64,000 nucleotides of DNA from Verrucomicrobiota bacterium (GCA_016713365.1 JADJPG010000013.1:62001-126000); one strand, 5' to 3'. Positions 17,612-26,942 are shown, numbered from the stretch's first letter. The notes: generated by a model not told the origin, from the letters alone. Numbers and translations are program-made.

Positions 17612-18613
17612 ATGAGCACTGAAGCCAAAATCCAATCGTTCCGCCAGACTTGGGATGCCCTCCGCGCTGAAATCGGCAAGGTCATGGTCGGCGCCGACCC
17701 GATCGTCGACGGCACGCTCACCGCGATCTTTGCCGGCGGCCATGTGCTGCTCGAAGGCGTGCCCGGTCTCGGCAAGACACTGCTCGTGCGCACGCTCAGC
17801 GAGGTGCTGGAACTGTCCTTCAACCGCATCCAGTTCACGCCCGACCTCATGCCAGCGGACATTCTCGGCACGAACATGGTGATGGAAACGCCCGATGGCC
17901 GGCGCGCGTTCGAATTCCAGCGCGGACCGATCTTCGCGCACATCGTGCTCGCGGACGAAATCAATCGCGCCACGCCGAAGACGCAGTCCGCCATGCTCGA
18001 GGCGATGCAGGAGAAGAGCGTCACCGCCGGCGGTGAGATTCGCAAACTCGCCGAGCCGTTCTTCGTGCTCGCGACGCAGAATCCAATCGACCAGGAAGGA
18101 ACGTATCCCCTGCCCGAGGCGCAGCTCGACCGCTTCTTCTTCAAGCTGATCGTCGGCTACCCGACGGCGGCGGAGCTCACCGAAGTCCTCAACCGCACCA
18201 CCGAGGGCGTGAAACCTCAAGTGAACAAGGTGCTGGATGGCGCGGCGCTGATGGAACTCCAGAAGCTCGTGCGCGAAGTGCCGGTCGCGTCGCATGTGAA
18301 GGATTACGCCGTGCGCCTCGTGCTCGCGACGCATCCGAAGACGGAGACGGCCGCGGCGGTGACGAATCAATACCTGCGCTTCGGCAGCAGCCCGCGCGGC
18401 GCGCAATGTCTGATTCTCGCCGGCAAGGTCCGCGCACTGACGCAAGGCCGCTTCAACGTGAGCTTCGAGGACATCCACGCCGTGGCTGCGGCGACGTTGC
18501 GGCACCGGTTGATTTTGAACTTCGAAGCCGAGGCGGAAGGCGTCACGACGGACCTCATCATCGCGCAGATTCTGAAGGACGTGCCGAAGAATGCAGAAAC
18601 TGTCAGAGCGTAA
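17612..18613 (+). CDS. MoxR family AAA+ ATPase
   Basis: The 333-residue protein is a typical MoxR ATPase: Walker A GVPGLGKT at about residues 51-58, the MoxR-specific FTPDLMPADILGTNM loop, Walker B VLADEINRATPKTQSA, sensor ATQNPIDQEGTYPLPEAQLDRF, and a C-terminal lid domain. MoxR proteins are chaperone-like ATPases that act with VWA proteins to mature or activate partner complexes. Here the partners are the DUF58 and VWA proteins of the divergent arm and perhaps the coiled-coil protein upstream. Its end overlaps the next gene by 23 bases. Confidence 0.92.
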   Translation: MSTEAKIQSFRQTWDALRAEIGKVMVGADPIVDGTLTAIFAGGHVLLEGVPGLGKTLLVRTLSEVLELSFNRIQFTPDLMPADILGTNMVMETPDGRRAFEFQRGPIFAHIVLADEINRATPKTQSAMLEAMQEKSVTAGGEIRKLAEPFFVLATQNPIDQEGTYPLPEAQLDRFFFKLIVGYPTAAELTEVLNRTTEGVKPQVNKVLDGAALMELQKLVREVPVASHVKDYAVRLVLATHPKTETAAAVTNQYLRFGSSPRGAQCLILAGKVRALTQGRFNVSFEDIHAVAAATLRHRLILNFEAEAEGVTTDLIIAQILKDVPKNAETVRA

Positions 18614-19430
18614 CTTCGACGGGCTCCTAGAGCTTTCGTATTGGAAGAAGAGGTTGCTCCGGCCCGTTCTCTGGTTGGCAGGAGTTATTCTCGCGCTCTA
18701 CGCATTTGGCCAGTGGTTGGTCTACAAGGCGTCCCCCTACAAAACGGTCTACGAAATGACTTGGGGCGGAACGGGGTTGGATCCCGGCGAATCAAACTTT
18801 GTTCCACAGGTGGTTGTCTTCGCAGGAACCGTTTCGGACGTGCCCAATGATGATCGATCCGAAAGTTCGCAGGCACCTGTCGAACAGTTTGAGATAACGA
18901 TGCGAGGACACGACTACTACCATCGTGCTGAATGGAGAAACGGCCGGGGACCACGATGGCGGATTGTTCTTCACGCCGAAAGATTTTGGGCAAACGTAGG
19001 GATCAGAACCACTGGCAGCGGCGTCACTCGAACAGGAATGGGAGCCGGATTCTCGTCCGATGCCTGGTTTGCCGTCGGCCGGCGATTGTGGGAGGGGACG
19101 AACTTCGTCGGAGCGGGTTCCGAGTCGCCTTTTCATCCCTATCCCGGGGACAGAGATTTCTTCTCCGAACAGTTCCTGGAGCTTAAACAGCATGGGAAGT
19201 TCAAAATTCCAACGACAATTCTCCACGCGGGCTGGCCCAGTGGAACGATGCGGCGATACACGGTGGAGAAAGTAACATTCCGATCTGATCCGGATACGAA
19301 CTGGTTCATCGGGGAGCGGAATCGAATGTTCCCCGATGCTGCAGCAAAGGCAGCCGAGTTCTCCCGAGGCCACACCAATTCATTGTCAGTTGCGCCCCGG
19401 GTCATGGTCCCTCGCGGAACTTTCCGGTGA
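18591..19430 (+). CDS. Hypothetical protein with one N-terminal membrane helix
   Basis: The 279-residue protein overlaps the MoxR gene by 23 bases, so the two are probably co-translated. There is one membrane helix (about residues 24-43, VLWLAGVILALYAFGQWL), after which the rest is predicted outside the cytoplasm. It contains several Trp/Tyr/Phe-rich stretches (YYHRAEWRNGRGPRWRIVL, FHPYPGDRDFF) and no recognisable domain. Its base composition is a little less GC-rich than its neighbours by eye. I do not recognise the family. By position it could be an accessory membrane component of the MoxR system. Confidence 0.6.
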   Translation: MQKLSERNFDGLLELSYWKKRLLRPVLWLAGVILALYAFGQWLVYKASPYKTVYEMTWGGTGLDPGESNFVPQVVVFAGTVSDVPNDDRSESSQAPVEQFEITMRGHDYYHRAEWRNGRGPRWRIVLHAERFWANVGIRTTGSGVTRTGMGAGFSSDAWFAVGRRLWEGTNFVGAGSESPFHPYPGDRDFFSEQFLELKQHGKFKIPTTILHAGWPSGTMRRYTVEKVTFRSDPDTNWFIGERNRMFPDAAAKAAEFSRGHTNSLSVAPRVMVPRGTFR

Positions 19431-19475
19431 GCCACCAGGAAGCCGTCGAAGCCAGGACAACAAACGCGAGCAAAA

Positions 19476-20462
19476 CTACGGCTTCGCTGGCGTCCGCACT
19501 GCGCTGGACTGCTTGAGGTAGCGGAACAGATCGCTGTCGGTGGAGAGGAGGAGCGTCGTGTCCTTGTCGAGGGTCTTGCGGTAGGCGTCCATCGTGCGGA
19601 GGAACTGATGGAATTCTGCCGCCTCGGCGCTGCCGCCGTAGGCGCGCGCGTAAATCTCCGAGGCTTTCGCGTCCGCCTCGCCTTTGATCACCTGCACGGC
19701 GCGGTAGGATTCTGATTCGATCTGACGCAGGTCGTGTTCCTTGCTGCCGAGAATCTTCGCGGCCTCGCCCTCGCCCTCGGAGCGGAACCGAGAGGCAATT
19801 TGCTGGCGCTCGCTCATCATGCGTTCATGAATCTTGGTGCTCACGCCGGGATTGTAGTTCACGCGCATGAAGCGCACATCGATGAGCTCGACGCCGAAGT
19901 CCTTCAGCTTGGGAGCGGACTCGGCCACGATCTCCTTCTCAATCGCGGCGCGACCCAATGAGATGGGCAGGAGCCGGTTGATCTGGCCTGCGTCGTCCGC
20001 CGGAGCGGCGTCTGCCGAGGCCTTGCGGTTCTTGTCGGTGCGGACGATCTCGATCAAGTCATGCTTGGCGATGGCGTTGCGGACTTCGCTGCCGATGATG
20101 TCGTCGAGGCGGGAGAGAGCGCTGCGTTCGTCGCGGAGGCGGGTGAAATACTGGAGCGGATCGCTGATGCGCCAGCGGCCGAAGGTATCGACAACGATGT
20201 AGAGCTTGTCGCGCGTCGGCATTTCGCTGGCGCGGCCGTCCCATTCGAGAATGCGTTTGTCGATGCGATTTACCGTCTGGATGAAGGGCCACTTGAACTT
20301 CATGCCAGCCTCGTTGATGGGCTGGCCGACGGTCTTGCCGAATTGCGTGATAATGACCTGCTCGGTTTCGGAGACGCTGTAGAAGCAGAGATTGGCCGCG
20401 ATGATCAGCAGAACGGCGGCGACGACGATGCCGATGGAGCGAAGGAGAGAGGCGAAAGGCAT
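19476..20462 (-). CDS. hflC: HflC-like SPFH/stomatin protein
   Basis: The 328-residue protein has an N-terminal membrane helix (IGIVVAAVLLIIAANLCFY) then an SPFH domain with VSETEQVIITQFGKTVG, WPFIQTVNRIDKRIL and a coiled-coil part (MSERQQIASRFRSEGEGEAAKI, HDLRQIESESYRAVQ, then GEADAKASEIYARAYG), all typical of HflC. HflC pairs with HflK in a periplasm-facing cage that holds and restrains the FtsH protease. The hflK gene starts seven bases upstream on the same strand. No ftsH is in the window. The inserted stretch rich in Ala/Asp at about 175-185 (ASADAAPADDAG) is common in longer HflC proteins. Confidence 0.88.
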   Translation of the reverse strand: MPFASLLRSIGIVVAAVLLIIAANLCFYSVSETEQVIITQFGKTVGQPINEAGMKFKWPFIQTVNRIDKRILEWDGRASEMPTRDKLYIVVDTFGRWRISDPLQYFTRLRDERSALSRLDDIIGSEVRNAIAKHDLIEIVRTDKNRKASADAAPADDAGQINRLLPISLGRAAIEKEIVAESAPKLKDFGVELIDVRFMRVNYNPGVSTKIHERMMSERQQIASRFRSEGEGEAAKILGSKEHDLRQIESESYRAVQVIKGEADAKASEIYARAYGGSAEAAEFHQFLRTMDAYRKTLDKDTTLLLSTDSDLFRYLKQSSAVRTPAKP

Positions 20463-20468
20463 GGCGCG

Positions 20469-21542
20469 TTACTTTCCGGGTTCCAGTTGCAAGAGCGGGA
20501 GGATCTGCTGGCCCTTTTCGTCGACGATGATCTTCCGGGTCACCTTCGGCAGCACTTCGCTCATCGTCTCCAGAAAGATGCGCTGGCGGGTCACGTCCGG
20601 CGCCTTCTTGTATTGTTCGAAGACGGAGGTGAACAACGCGGCGTCGCCCTCGGCTTCGTTGACGCGTTTCTGCGCGTAACCCTGCGCCTCGGCGATCATT
20701 CGGGCGGCATCACCGCGGGCGCGGGGCACCACCTTGTTGTACTCGCCGCTGGCGATGTTGATGGAGCGCTGCTTTTCCTGCTGCGCCTTGTTGACCTCGT
20801 TGAACGACGCCTGCACCTGCCTAGGCGGGTTGACGTTCTTGAGCTGCACGAGATCGATGCTCATGCCGAGCTGGTATTGCTCGGCGACTTTTTGCAGGAC
20901 ATTGCGGGATTTCGTCTCGATCTCCTGGCGGCCGATGGTGATGACCTCGTCCACGGTGCGGTCGCCAACGACTTCGCGCATCACGGCCTCAGAGGCTGCG
21001 CGCATCGTCTCCTCAGGATCGCGCACGTCGAAGAGGAAACGCTTCGGGTCGTTGATGCGGTATTGGACGATCCATTCGACGAGCGCCTCGTTGAGATCGC
21101 CCGTGACCATCGCCTTCTCCATTTCCGGCTCGTTGCTTTCCTGGAAGGGATTGCTCGCGCCGGGGGTCATAAAGCCGAACTCCAGCTTGAGCTGGCGGCG
21201 AATGGGCACGAGCGTGACGGTATCCATTCCGAACGGCGCCTTGAAACGCAGGCCTGGTTCATCGGTGCGGACATACTTGCCGAAGCGTTGCACGATACCG
21301 ACGGAATCGGCGGACACGGTGTAGAAAGCCGTCCAGAGCAACACCACGATGAGCAGCAGCCAGAAGCCGAGGTTGATCCAGTGTGCGTAAGCCTGCACCG
21401 GGCTGCCAAATGGCGGCGGTCTACGTGAGGATGAAGATGAAGAGTTCAATTGACGTGGGCACTGGTAAGGCCGCACGCAGGGGAGCGCAAGGCTGAACTT
21501 GCCTTCGGCACGGTTCGCCTCGCGAAAAACAATCGGGAGCAT
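20469..21542 (-). CDS. hflK: HflK-like SPFH/stomatin protein
   Basis: The core matches HflK: a Pro-rich N-terminus, a membrane helix (WINLGFWLLLIVVLLWTAFYTV), VSADSVGIVQRFGKYVRTDEPGL, the SPFH domain with WIVQYRINDPKRFLFDV, and the coiled-coil end QAEGDAA-like segment with LETMSEVLPKVTRKII. It forms a complex with HflC, whose gene follows after six bases, and should control FtsH. The start is uncertain. I give the ATG at 21542 because a TTGCAG/17 bp/TAGTGG promoter-like element (21594-21566) ends just upstream, but GTG at 21476 or TTG at 21449 would give a more normal HflK N-terminus. It is divergent from the gmhA-like gene. Confidence 0.82.
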   Translation of the reverse strand: MLPIVFREANRAEGKFSLALPCVRPYQCPRQLNSSSSSSRRPPPFGSPVQAYAHWINLGFWLLLIVVLLWTAFYTVSADSVGIVQRFGKYVRTDEPGLRFKAPFGMDTVTLVPIRRQLKLEFGFMTPGASNPFQESNEPEMEKAMVTGDLNEALVEWIVQYRINDPKRFLFDVRDPEETMRAASEAVMREVVGDRTVDEVITIGRQEIETKSRNVLQKVAEQYQLGMSIDLVQLKNVNPPRQVQASFNEVNKAQQEKQRSINIASGEYNKVVPRARGDAARMIAEAQGYAQKRVNEAEGDAALFTSVFEQYKKAPDVTRQRIFLETMSEVLPKVTRKIIVDEKGQQILPLLQLEPGK

Positions 21543-21604
21543 TCGCGAAACGCCACAGCAACTTCCCACTAGGCACCATTCCGTCCCCCTGCAATAGTTT
21601 GGGC

Positions 21605-22177
21605 ATGCAGAATTGGATTCGTGACTACGTGGCCGCGCAAAAGGCGGCGCTGGATTCCATCCCCGTCGACGCCGTCGCCAGCCTCGTCGAAACCTTCCGC
21701 CAGGCGTTGAAGGAAGACCGGCAGATTTTCGTGTTCGGCAACGGCGGCAGCGCCTCGAACGCCTCCCATTTCATCACCGATCTCGGCAAAGGTTCCTCCG
21801 ACAAGCTCGCCCGCCGCTTCCGCTGCTCGTCACTGAACGACAACGTCAGCTGGATGACCGCGCTCGGGAACGATTATTCCTACGAGGAAGTGTTCTCACG
21901 CCAGTTGATGAACTTCGGCAAGCCCGGCGACCTCGTGCTCGTGATGAGCGTAAGCGGCAGTTCGCCGAATCTCGTCCGCGGCGTCGAGTGGGCGAAGAAG
22001 AACGGCTTGAAGACCATCGCCCTCGTCGGCGGCAAGCGCGGCAAGCTCGCGGAGATCGCGGACACCGTGCTGGTCATCAACGACACCCACTACGGTCGCG
22101 TGGAAGATGCGCAAATGGGCATCTGCCACATGCTCTGCTACGCCTTCATGGAGAACCCGCAACTGGGTGCCGTGTAA
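21605..22177 (+). CDS. gmhA: Phosphoheptose isomerase-like SIS protein (GmhA type)
   Basis: The 190-residue protein is a short single-SIS-domain isomerase: IFVFGNGGSASNASHFITDLGKG carries the nucleotide-free sugar-phosphate loop, LVMSVSGSSPNLVRGVEWAKKNG the second SIS loop, and THYGRVEDAQMGICHMLCYAFME the C-terminal helix with the His and Glu ligands of GmhA. GmhA converts sedoheptulose 7-phosphate to D-glycero-D-manno-heptose 7-phosphate for LPS core or S-layer heptose. Related DiaA proteins are similar, so the precise substrate is inference. ATG at 21605 is preferred to the TTG two codons upstream. A GCCGGG/CCCGGC hairpin lies 20-40 bases after the stop. Confidence 0.83.
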   Translation: MQNWIRDYVAAQKAALDSIPVDAVASLVETFRQALKEDRQIFVFGNGGSASNASHFITDLGKGSSDKLARRFRCSSLNDNVSWMTALGNDYSYEEVFSRQLMNFGKPGDLVLVMSVSGSSPNLVRGVEWAKKNGLKTIALVGGKRGKLAEIADTVLVINDTHYGRVEDAQMGICHMLCYAFMENPQLGAV

Positions 22178-22428
22178 GGCCTTTCGCAATCAAACCGCCG
22201 GGACTGTTTGCCCGGCAACCAACAAAGCCATGGAAAGGCAGCAAAACGCACTGGATGCGGCGCCCACCGGCACCGTGTTTCCCCTAGTCGCCCCCGTGGC
22301 TTTTCCCGGACGGTCTCGCATGTAAGCCCCTCAATAGCCCCAGCCGTTGCGCCGGCTGACGTTAACCCTGCCCGACCGATTGGCGTCGGAAGGGCAAGTC
22401 AGGCGTAACAAAGTTGTTTGGTGTTGCT

Positions 22429-25230
22429 ATGAAATTAATCGGTTCCACGGCGATTAGCGGACGAAACTACGCGGCGGCCTTCATCGGCGTGCTCGGCATC
22501 CTCGGCGCGCCCCGCGAGAAGTGCTGGGCGAATGACGTCACCTTCCGCGAGACGATTTACAACACGGACTACGCGGTCGCTGCCGTCGGCGGATTGCGCG
22601 ACACCACCAAGGCCAGCCTTTCCCTCGTCGGCGTCAGCGGCACGGTGAACAAGGCCTACCTCTACTGGCACGGGCCGATGAACTCCACGAACCCGCTCGC
22701 CAATGCGACCATCCGCCTGAACAACACCGCGGTGACCGGCGTGAACATTGGTTACTCCGATGACAATTGCTGGGGCTACAACAACAGCCAGGCGTATCGC
22801 GCGGACGTCACCCCACTCGTGCGCGCCTCGAAAAATGGCACCTATTTCCTCACCCAATACGTGAAGTCCGGCACGAACATCAACGCGAACGGCGCGTCCC
22901 TGATGGTGTTCTTCTCCGACAGCAACACGAACAACAACCGCGACATCGTCATCTTCGACGGCAACGATTCCAACGCGCCGAACTTCTACGACGCGAATGG
23001 CTGGAATGTGAACCTCACCGACCTCGCCTACACGGGCGGCCAGGGCTACATCCAGATGCACGTTTCCGACGGCCAGATCTACGAGGACGATGCGCTCGTG
23101 GTGAACGGCGACGTGGTCGAGCAACGCGGTCAGGTCTTCCAAGGCACCTCGGTGCTCGCCGCGAACAACGGCCCGTCCGGCACCGGTCGCCTGTGGGATG
23201 TCGAGACGTTCGACATCACGCCGATCCTCGAAGCCGGCTCGAACACCATCGCCATCACGCACGGCTACATCGGCACGCCGGAACGCGCGCGTGGCGATTG
23301 CATCAGCCTCATCGCCGCGGTGATCAATCTCCCGGCCGGCACCGTTCCGCCGCCGCCGCCCGCGAACCTCGCCCCGACGGTCACCGCCGCGCCGGAAGTG
23401 ACCGTGCATTCTCCGAACGCGATCGTCCTCCAGGCGCTCGCGAACGACGCCGACGGCAACGCGCTCACCTACAGCGTCGCCATCGACAACGTCATCGTGA
23501 AGACCGGCAGTTTCGCCGCCAACAACCCGGCCACCACGGGCACGATTGAAATCACGAACGCCTTCACCCTCGGCCAGCACACGGTTACTTACACGGTGAA
23601 CGACGGTCAGGCGAACGGCACCTTCACGACGATCGTGAACGTGATCGACGACCAGCCGCCCGTGTTGAATGTTCCCGCGAACATCACCGTCCCGAGCGAC
23701 CTCGGCCGCACGACGGCGGTGGTTCGCTACGAAGTGACCGCGACGGATGACTTCCCGGGCGTGACCGTGATTTCTTTGCCGGCCTCCGGTTCTGCGTTCC
23801 CGATTGGCACCACGACCGTCACCGCAACCGCGGTCGACGCCGCCGGTCATCGCGTTCAAAAGACGTTCACCGTGACGGTCATCGACAGCATGCCGCCGAC
23901 GATCCTGTGCCCGACGGATATTCTGAAAGCCACTGACCCGGGCGCGAGCAATGCCGTGGTCCGCTATACCATCACCGCCACCGACAACGTCCCCGGCGTC
24001 AGCGTCTCGTGCTCTCCGGCCTCCGGCTCGACCTTCGCGATGGGCATAACCACCGTCGTCTGCTCAGCCCGCGACGCCCGCGGCAACACGGCGAACTGCA
24101 TGTTCACCGTGACCGTGATCGACCGCGAAGCGCCGACGCTCATCATGCCAACGAACCAAGTCGTGCAGATGGAAACCAGCGCGGAGAGCGTCGAGTTCAA
24201 CTACGACGTGGAAGTCCGCGACAACGCGCCGGGCGCGACTTACTTCTGCATGCCGCCGTCCGGCAGCGCGCTGACGCTTGGTGTGACGAACATCGTCTGC
24301 ATCGGCTCCGACACGAGCGGCAACAACACGACCAACAGCTTCACCGTCACCGTGTTTCAGATCTCGAATCCGAACCTCCTCCCGCCCGTGGTGAACGTTC
24401 CGACGGACATGATGGTTCCCACCGACCGCGGCACGAACAACGCCGCCGTCGAATTCACCGCCAGCGTCAGCAGCGCGGCTCCCGGCGCGACGCTCACCTG
24501 CACGCCCGCTTCCGGTTCCACGTTCGCGATGGGTGTCACGACGGTGACGTGCGTCGGCCATGACATCGTGGGCAACACCACCACGAAGAGCTTCACGGTG
24601 ACGGTCTACGACAACGAGAATCCGCTCCTCAACCTGCCGCCGAACATCGTTCGCCCGGTTGACGCCGGTCTGGAAACTGCCGTGGTCAATTACACCGTCA
24701 CCGCCACGGACAATAGCGGCTCCGTCTCCGTCGTCTGCGTGCCAGCTTCCGGCAGCGCCTTCCCGATTGGCGTCACCACCGTCACCTGCAACGCCGTCGA
24801 CAACTCGGGCAACGTCAGCTCTGGCAGCTTCACCGTCACCGTGACGAACAACGCGCCGGTCGACTACGGCTGCGTCACCGCTTCGAAGCCCGTGCTCTGG
24901 CCGCCGAATCACCAAATGGTTCCAGTCAGCCTCTGGCTGAACTACAAGGACATGCCGGTGAAGTTCTCCAGCGTGCGCATCGTGTCCGTGTCCAGCAACG
25001 AACCCGAGACCGGGCTCTGGGCCGACGACCTCGGACCGGACTGGGAAATCACCAGCACGAAGACGCTCAAGCTGAAGCTCCGCGCCGAGCGCGACGACAA
25101 CGGCAATGGCCGCGTCTACACCATCACCGTCGAAGGCAAGGACAAGAAGGGCAATGTCTACCTCTGCTCCACCACGGTGACCGTGCCAAAGAACGCGCCG
25201 CCGAAGACTAAGAAGACGAGCAAGAAGTAA
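22429..25230 (+). CDS. Secreted DUF3344-like protein with five HYR domains
   Basis: ATG at 22429 gives a 933-residue protein with an atypical export signal (AAAFIGVLGILGAPREKCWA). The N-terminal 290 residues resemble DUF3344-type beta-rich domains (AYLYWHGPMNST, SLMVFFSDSNTNNNRDIVIFDGND, NTIAITHGYIG). A cadherin/Ig-like repeat follows, then five HYR repeats of about 80 residues, each with the pattern PP..l.P.....D.....VV.Y.VTATDN.PGV.v.C.PASGS.F.iG.TTVTC.A.D..GN...FTVTV. The C-terminus is a further beta domain with a Lys-rich tail (PKTKKTSKK). HYR domains act in adhesion in other proteins, so a surface or matrix role is likely. The 251-bp upstream region has two small hairpins but no RNA family I recognise. 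Confidence 0.83.
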   Translation: MKLIGSTAISGRNYAAAFIGVLGILGAPREKCWANDVTFRETIYNTDYAVAAVGGLRDTTKASLSLVGVSGTVNKAYLYWHGPMNSTNPLANATIRLNNTAVTGVNIGYSDDNCWGYNNSQAYRADVTPLVRASKNGTYFLTQYVKSGTNINANGASLMVFFSDSNTNNNRDIVIFDGNDSNAPNFYDANGWNVNLTDLAYTGGQGYIQMHVSDGQIYEDDALVVNGDVVEQRGQVFQGTSVLAANNGPSGTGRLWDVETFDITPILEAGSNTIAITHGYIGTPERARGDCISLIAAVINLPAGTVPPPPPANLAPTVTAAPEVTVHSPNAIVLQALANDADGNALTYSVAIDNVIVKTGSFAANNPATTGTIEITNAFTLGQHTVTYTVNDGQANGTFTTIVNVIDDQPPVLNVPANITVPSDLGRTTAVVRYEVTATDDFPGVTVISLPASGSAFPIGTTTVTATAVDAAGHRVQKTFTVTVIDSMPPTILCPTDILKATDPGASNAVVRYTITATDNVPGVSVSCSPASGSTFAMGITTVVCSARDARGNTANCMFTVTVIDREAPTLIMPTNQVVQMETSAESVEFNYDVEVRDNAPGATYFCMPPSGSALTLGVTNIVCIGSDTSGNNTTNSFTVTVFQISNPNLLPPVVNVPTDMMVPTDRGTNNAAVEFTASVSSAAPGATLTCTPASGSTFAMGVTTVTCVGHDIVGNTTTKSFTVTVYDNENPLLNLPPNIVRPVDAGLETAVVNYTVTATDNSGSVSVVCVPASGSAFPIGVTTVTCNAVDNSGNVSSGSFTVTVTNNAPVDYGCVTASKPVLWPPNHQMVPVSLWLNYKDMPVKFSSVRIVSVSSNEPETGLWADDLGPDWEITSTKTLKLKLRAERDDNGNGRVYTITVEGKDKKGNVYLCSTTVTVPKNAPPKTKKTSKK

Positions 25231-25254
25231 CCGTCGCTCGAACAAATTCCCGCA

Positions 25255-25283
25255 AGGCCCGGAGGCACACCGCTTCCGGGCCT
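25255..25283 (+). terminator. Hairpin downstream of the HYR protein gene
   Basis: GGCCCGGAGGC (25256-25266), loop of five, GCTTCCGGGCC (25272-25282): eleven pairs with one G-U, plus a flanking A-T pair, starting 25 bases after the stop. There is no strong T-run, so termination is plausible but not certain. Confidence 0.5.
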
Positions 25284-25287
25284 GTCC

Positions 25288-25479
25288 ATTTCCCAAGGAT
25301 TGAGGACGGACAGGGATTCGTGGAACCACGAAAGACACGAACTACACGAAAGCTCGCTCGGAGTCCCAGTCTTGGGTGAGCCTGATTCTTTCAATAAAGT
25401 TGGCGCGCCTCGCCGCCTTTTCGTGTGCTTCGAGTATTTCGTGGTTCCATCCCTGTCCGTCCCCAATCCCCGGGGAAAT
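25288..25479. repeat. MITE-like imperfect inverted repeat between convergent genes
   Basis: The two ends are long inverted copies. The left arm covers about 25288-25352 and the right arm about 25417-25479. Shared blocks, read inward, are ATTTCCC, GGATTG.GGACGGACAGGGA, GGAACCACGAAA, and ACACGAAA. The 64-bp centre has no coding potential. Repeats built on ACCACGAAa.ACaCGAA are, from memory, common in environmental bacterial genomes. No transposase or clear target duplication is present. It fills the space between a rightward and a leftward gene, so its folded transcript could also stop transcription from both sides. Confidence 0.65.
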
Positions 25480-25490
25480 CTCCTCCACCT

Positions 25491-26942
25491 TCACCGCGTC
25501 TTGTTGTTCCGAATCTTCCGTTCCATCTCCTCACCTTGCGGCGGAACAAACTCCGCCGGCTGCAAGTTGGTTGCCGTCAACGGCAATGAATCAGCCCAAC
25601 TCGTCTGTGCACTCTCCAGTCGCGCTATCATCGCCGCCAACCGCTCCCGATGCTCGGGCAGCGCGGCGAGGTTCCGAGTCTCGTCCGGATCGTTCTGCAA
25701 GTCGAACAGGTAGCTCACGCCAATCTGTGGAAAGCGCATCAACTTCCAACGCTCGTCGCGCAGCGAACGCTGCGTCTTCGAGTAAGCCAGGAACAACTCG
25801 TCGCGAACGCGCGCTACGTTTCCTTGCATCACGCCGGCCAAATTCGCTCCCTCGCTGCCATCAGGAGCGCTGACTCCTGCGAGCGCGCCCAGCGTCGGAT
25901 ACACATCCAGCAGATACGAGAACGCCTCGCGCCGTACATTCTTCGGCACACCCGGACCCGCAAAGATCAGCGGCACGCGCATCGAATGTTCGTAGATGCT
26001 TTGCTTGCCGAACAAGCCGTGGCTCCCGATGGCCAGTCCACTGTCGCCCGCGAAGACGATGAGCGTGTTCTCACGCTGCCCCGTTGCATCGAGTGCTTCG
26101 AGAATGCGCCCCACCTGCGCGTCCACATACTCGATGCTCGCGTAGTAATCCGCGAGGTGACGCTTCACCGCATCCGGCGTGCGCGGCCAGCGCTCCAGCA
26201 ACTCGTCGCGAACCACCAGATCACCGATCTGGATCGGATGCTGCGGCAGGAAATTCTTCGGCAACGGCATGCGCGAATCCTTGTAGCGTCGGCGGAGCTC
26301 GTCCGGAGCGACTCTGGGATCATGCGGCAAATTGAACGCGACGTAGCACAGCCAAGGCTGCTCTCGCTTCTCCGCCGCACGACCGGAGATGAACTCCGAC
26401 GCGGCGTCCGCAAACACTTTCACCGAATGCTCGGCGCTCATCCGTCCGTTCACGAGTTCGCCGTCGATAAGATCGCGCACTGGCAATTCGTACGGCCATC
26501 CCATCCCGCCGATGAACACGGCCCTGCCCTGCTGAAACGCGCGCTTCACCGACGGCTCGCCGTTGTGCCACTTGCCCGTCATGAACGTCGCGTAACCCGC
26601 GCGCGCGAACGCCTCCGGCCACGTTTCCTGTCCCTGCATGTTCTCCTTGATGCGGAATAGCGAACGGCCGGTCATCAGCATCGCCCGCGACGGAATGCAC
26701 ACCGCGCCGTGCATCGATCCCATGCAATACGCCCGCGTGAAGGTCGTGCCACCGCGCACCAACCGGTCGAGATTCGGCGTGCGAATGTGCCGGTTGCCCA
26801 GCGCCGCGATGGTGTCCGCCCGGTGATCGTCAGAGAAAAGGACGAGGATGTTCGGGCGTGGTGCCGCATGGGAGCCAGGAACGAGGAGGAAACCAACCAG
26901 CAGCAACAGCGGCATCAATCGAAGGAAACGAGGGCGTGGCAT
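25491..26942 (-). CDS. Secreted sulfatase (S1 family)
   Basis: ATG at 26942 gives a 483-residue protein with a signal peptide (RFLRLMPLLLLVGFLLVPGSHA). The mature protein starts PNILVLFSDDHRADTI, with the metal-binding Asp pair. The formylglycine site CIPSRAMLMTGR fits the C-x-P-S-R motif that needs a formylglycine-generating enzyme. FMTGKWHNGE, FNLPHDPR and FAGDSGLAIGSHGLFGKQS supply the remaining catalytic/metal segments of alkaline phosphatase-fold sulfatases. Verrucomicrobia use many such enzymes on sulfated algal or host glycans; the substrate here cannot be told. No carbohydrate gene cluster surrounds it. Longer in-frame starts would place 43 residues before the signal peptide and are rejected. 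Confidence 0.88.
   Translation of the reverse strand: MPRPRFLRLMPLLLLVGFLLVPGSHAAPRPNILVLFSDDHRADTIAALGNRHIRTPNLDRLVRGGTTFTRAYCMGSMHGAVCIPSRAMLMTGRSLFRIKENMQGQETWPEAFARAGYATFMTGKWHNGEPSVKRAFQQGRAVFIGGMGWPYELPVRDLIDGELVNGRMSAEHSVKVFADAASEFISGRAAEKREQPWLCYVAFNLPHDPRVAPDELRRRYKDSRMPLPKNFLPQHPIQIGDLVVRDELLERWPRTPDAVKRHLADYYASIEYVDAQVGRILEALDATGQRENTLIVFAGDSGLAIGSHGLFGKQSIYEHSMRVPLIFAGPGVPKNVRREAFSYLLDVYPTLGALAGVSAPDGSEGANLAGVMQGNVARVRDELFLAYSKTQRSLRDERWKLMRFPQIGVSYLFDLQNDPDETRNLAALPEHRERLAAMIARLESAQTSWADSLPLTATNLQPAEFVPPQGEEMERKIRNNKTR

Noticed and set aside
22178..22428. Possible riboswitch (cyclic di-GMP type) upstream of the HYR protein gene
   Set aside because: Two short hairpins (22197-22216 and 22341-22358) occur, but the conserved core of known classes is not met. 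I cannot support an RNA family.
23640..24850. Repeated DNA in the HYR gene resembling an array
   Set aside because: The repeats are about 240 bases and in frame; they encode protein HYR domains, so this is not a CRISPR array.
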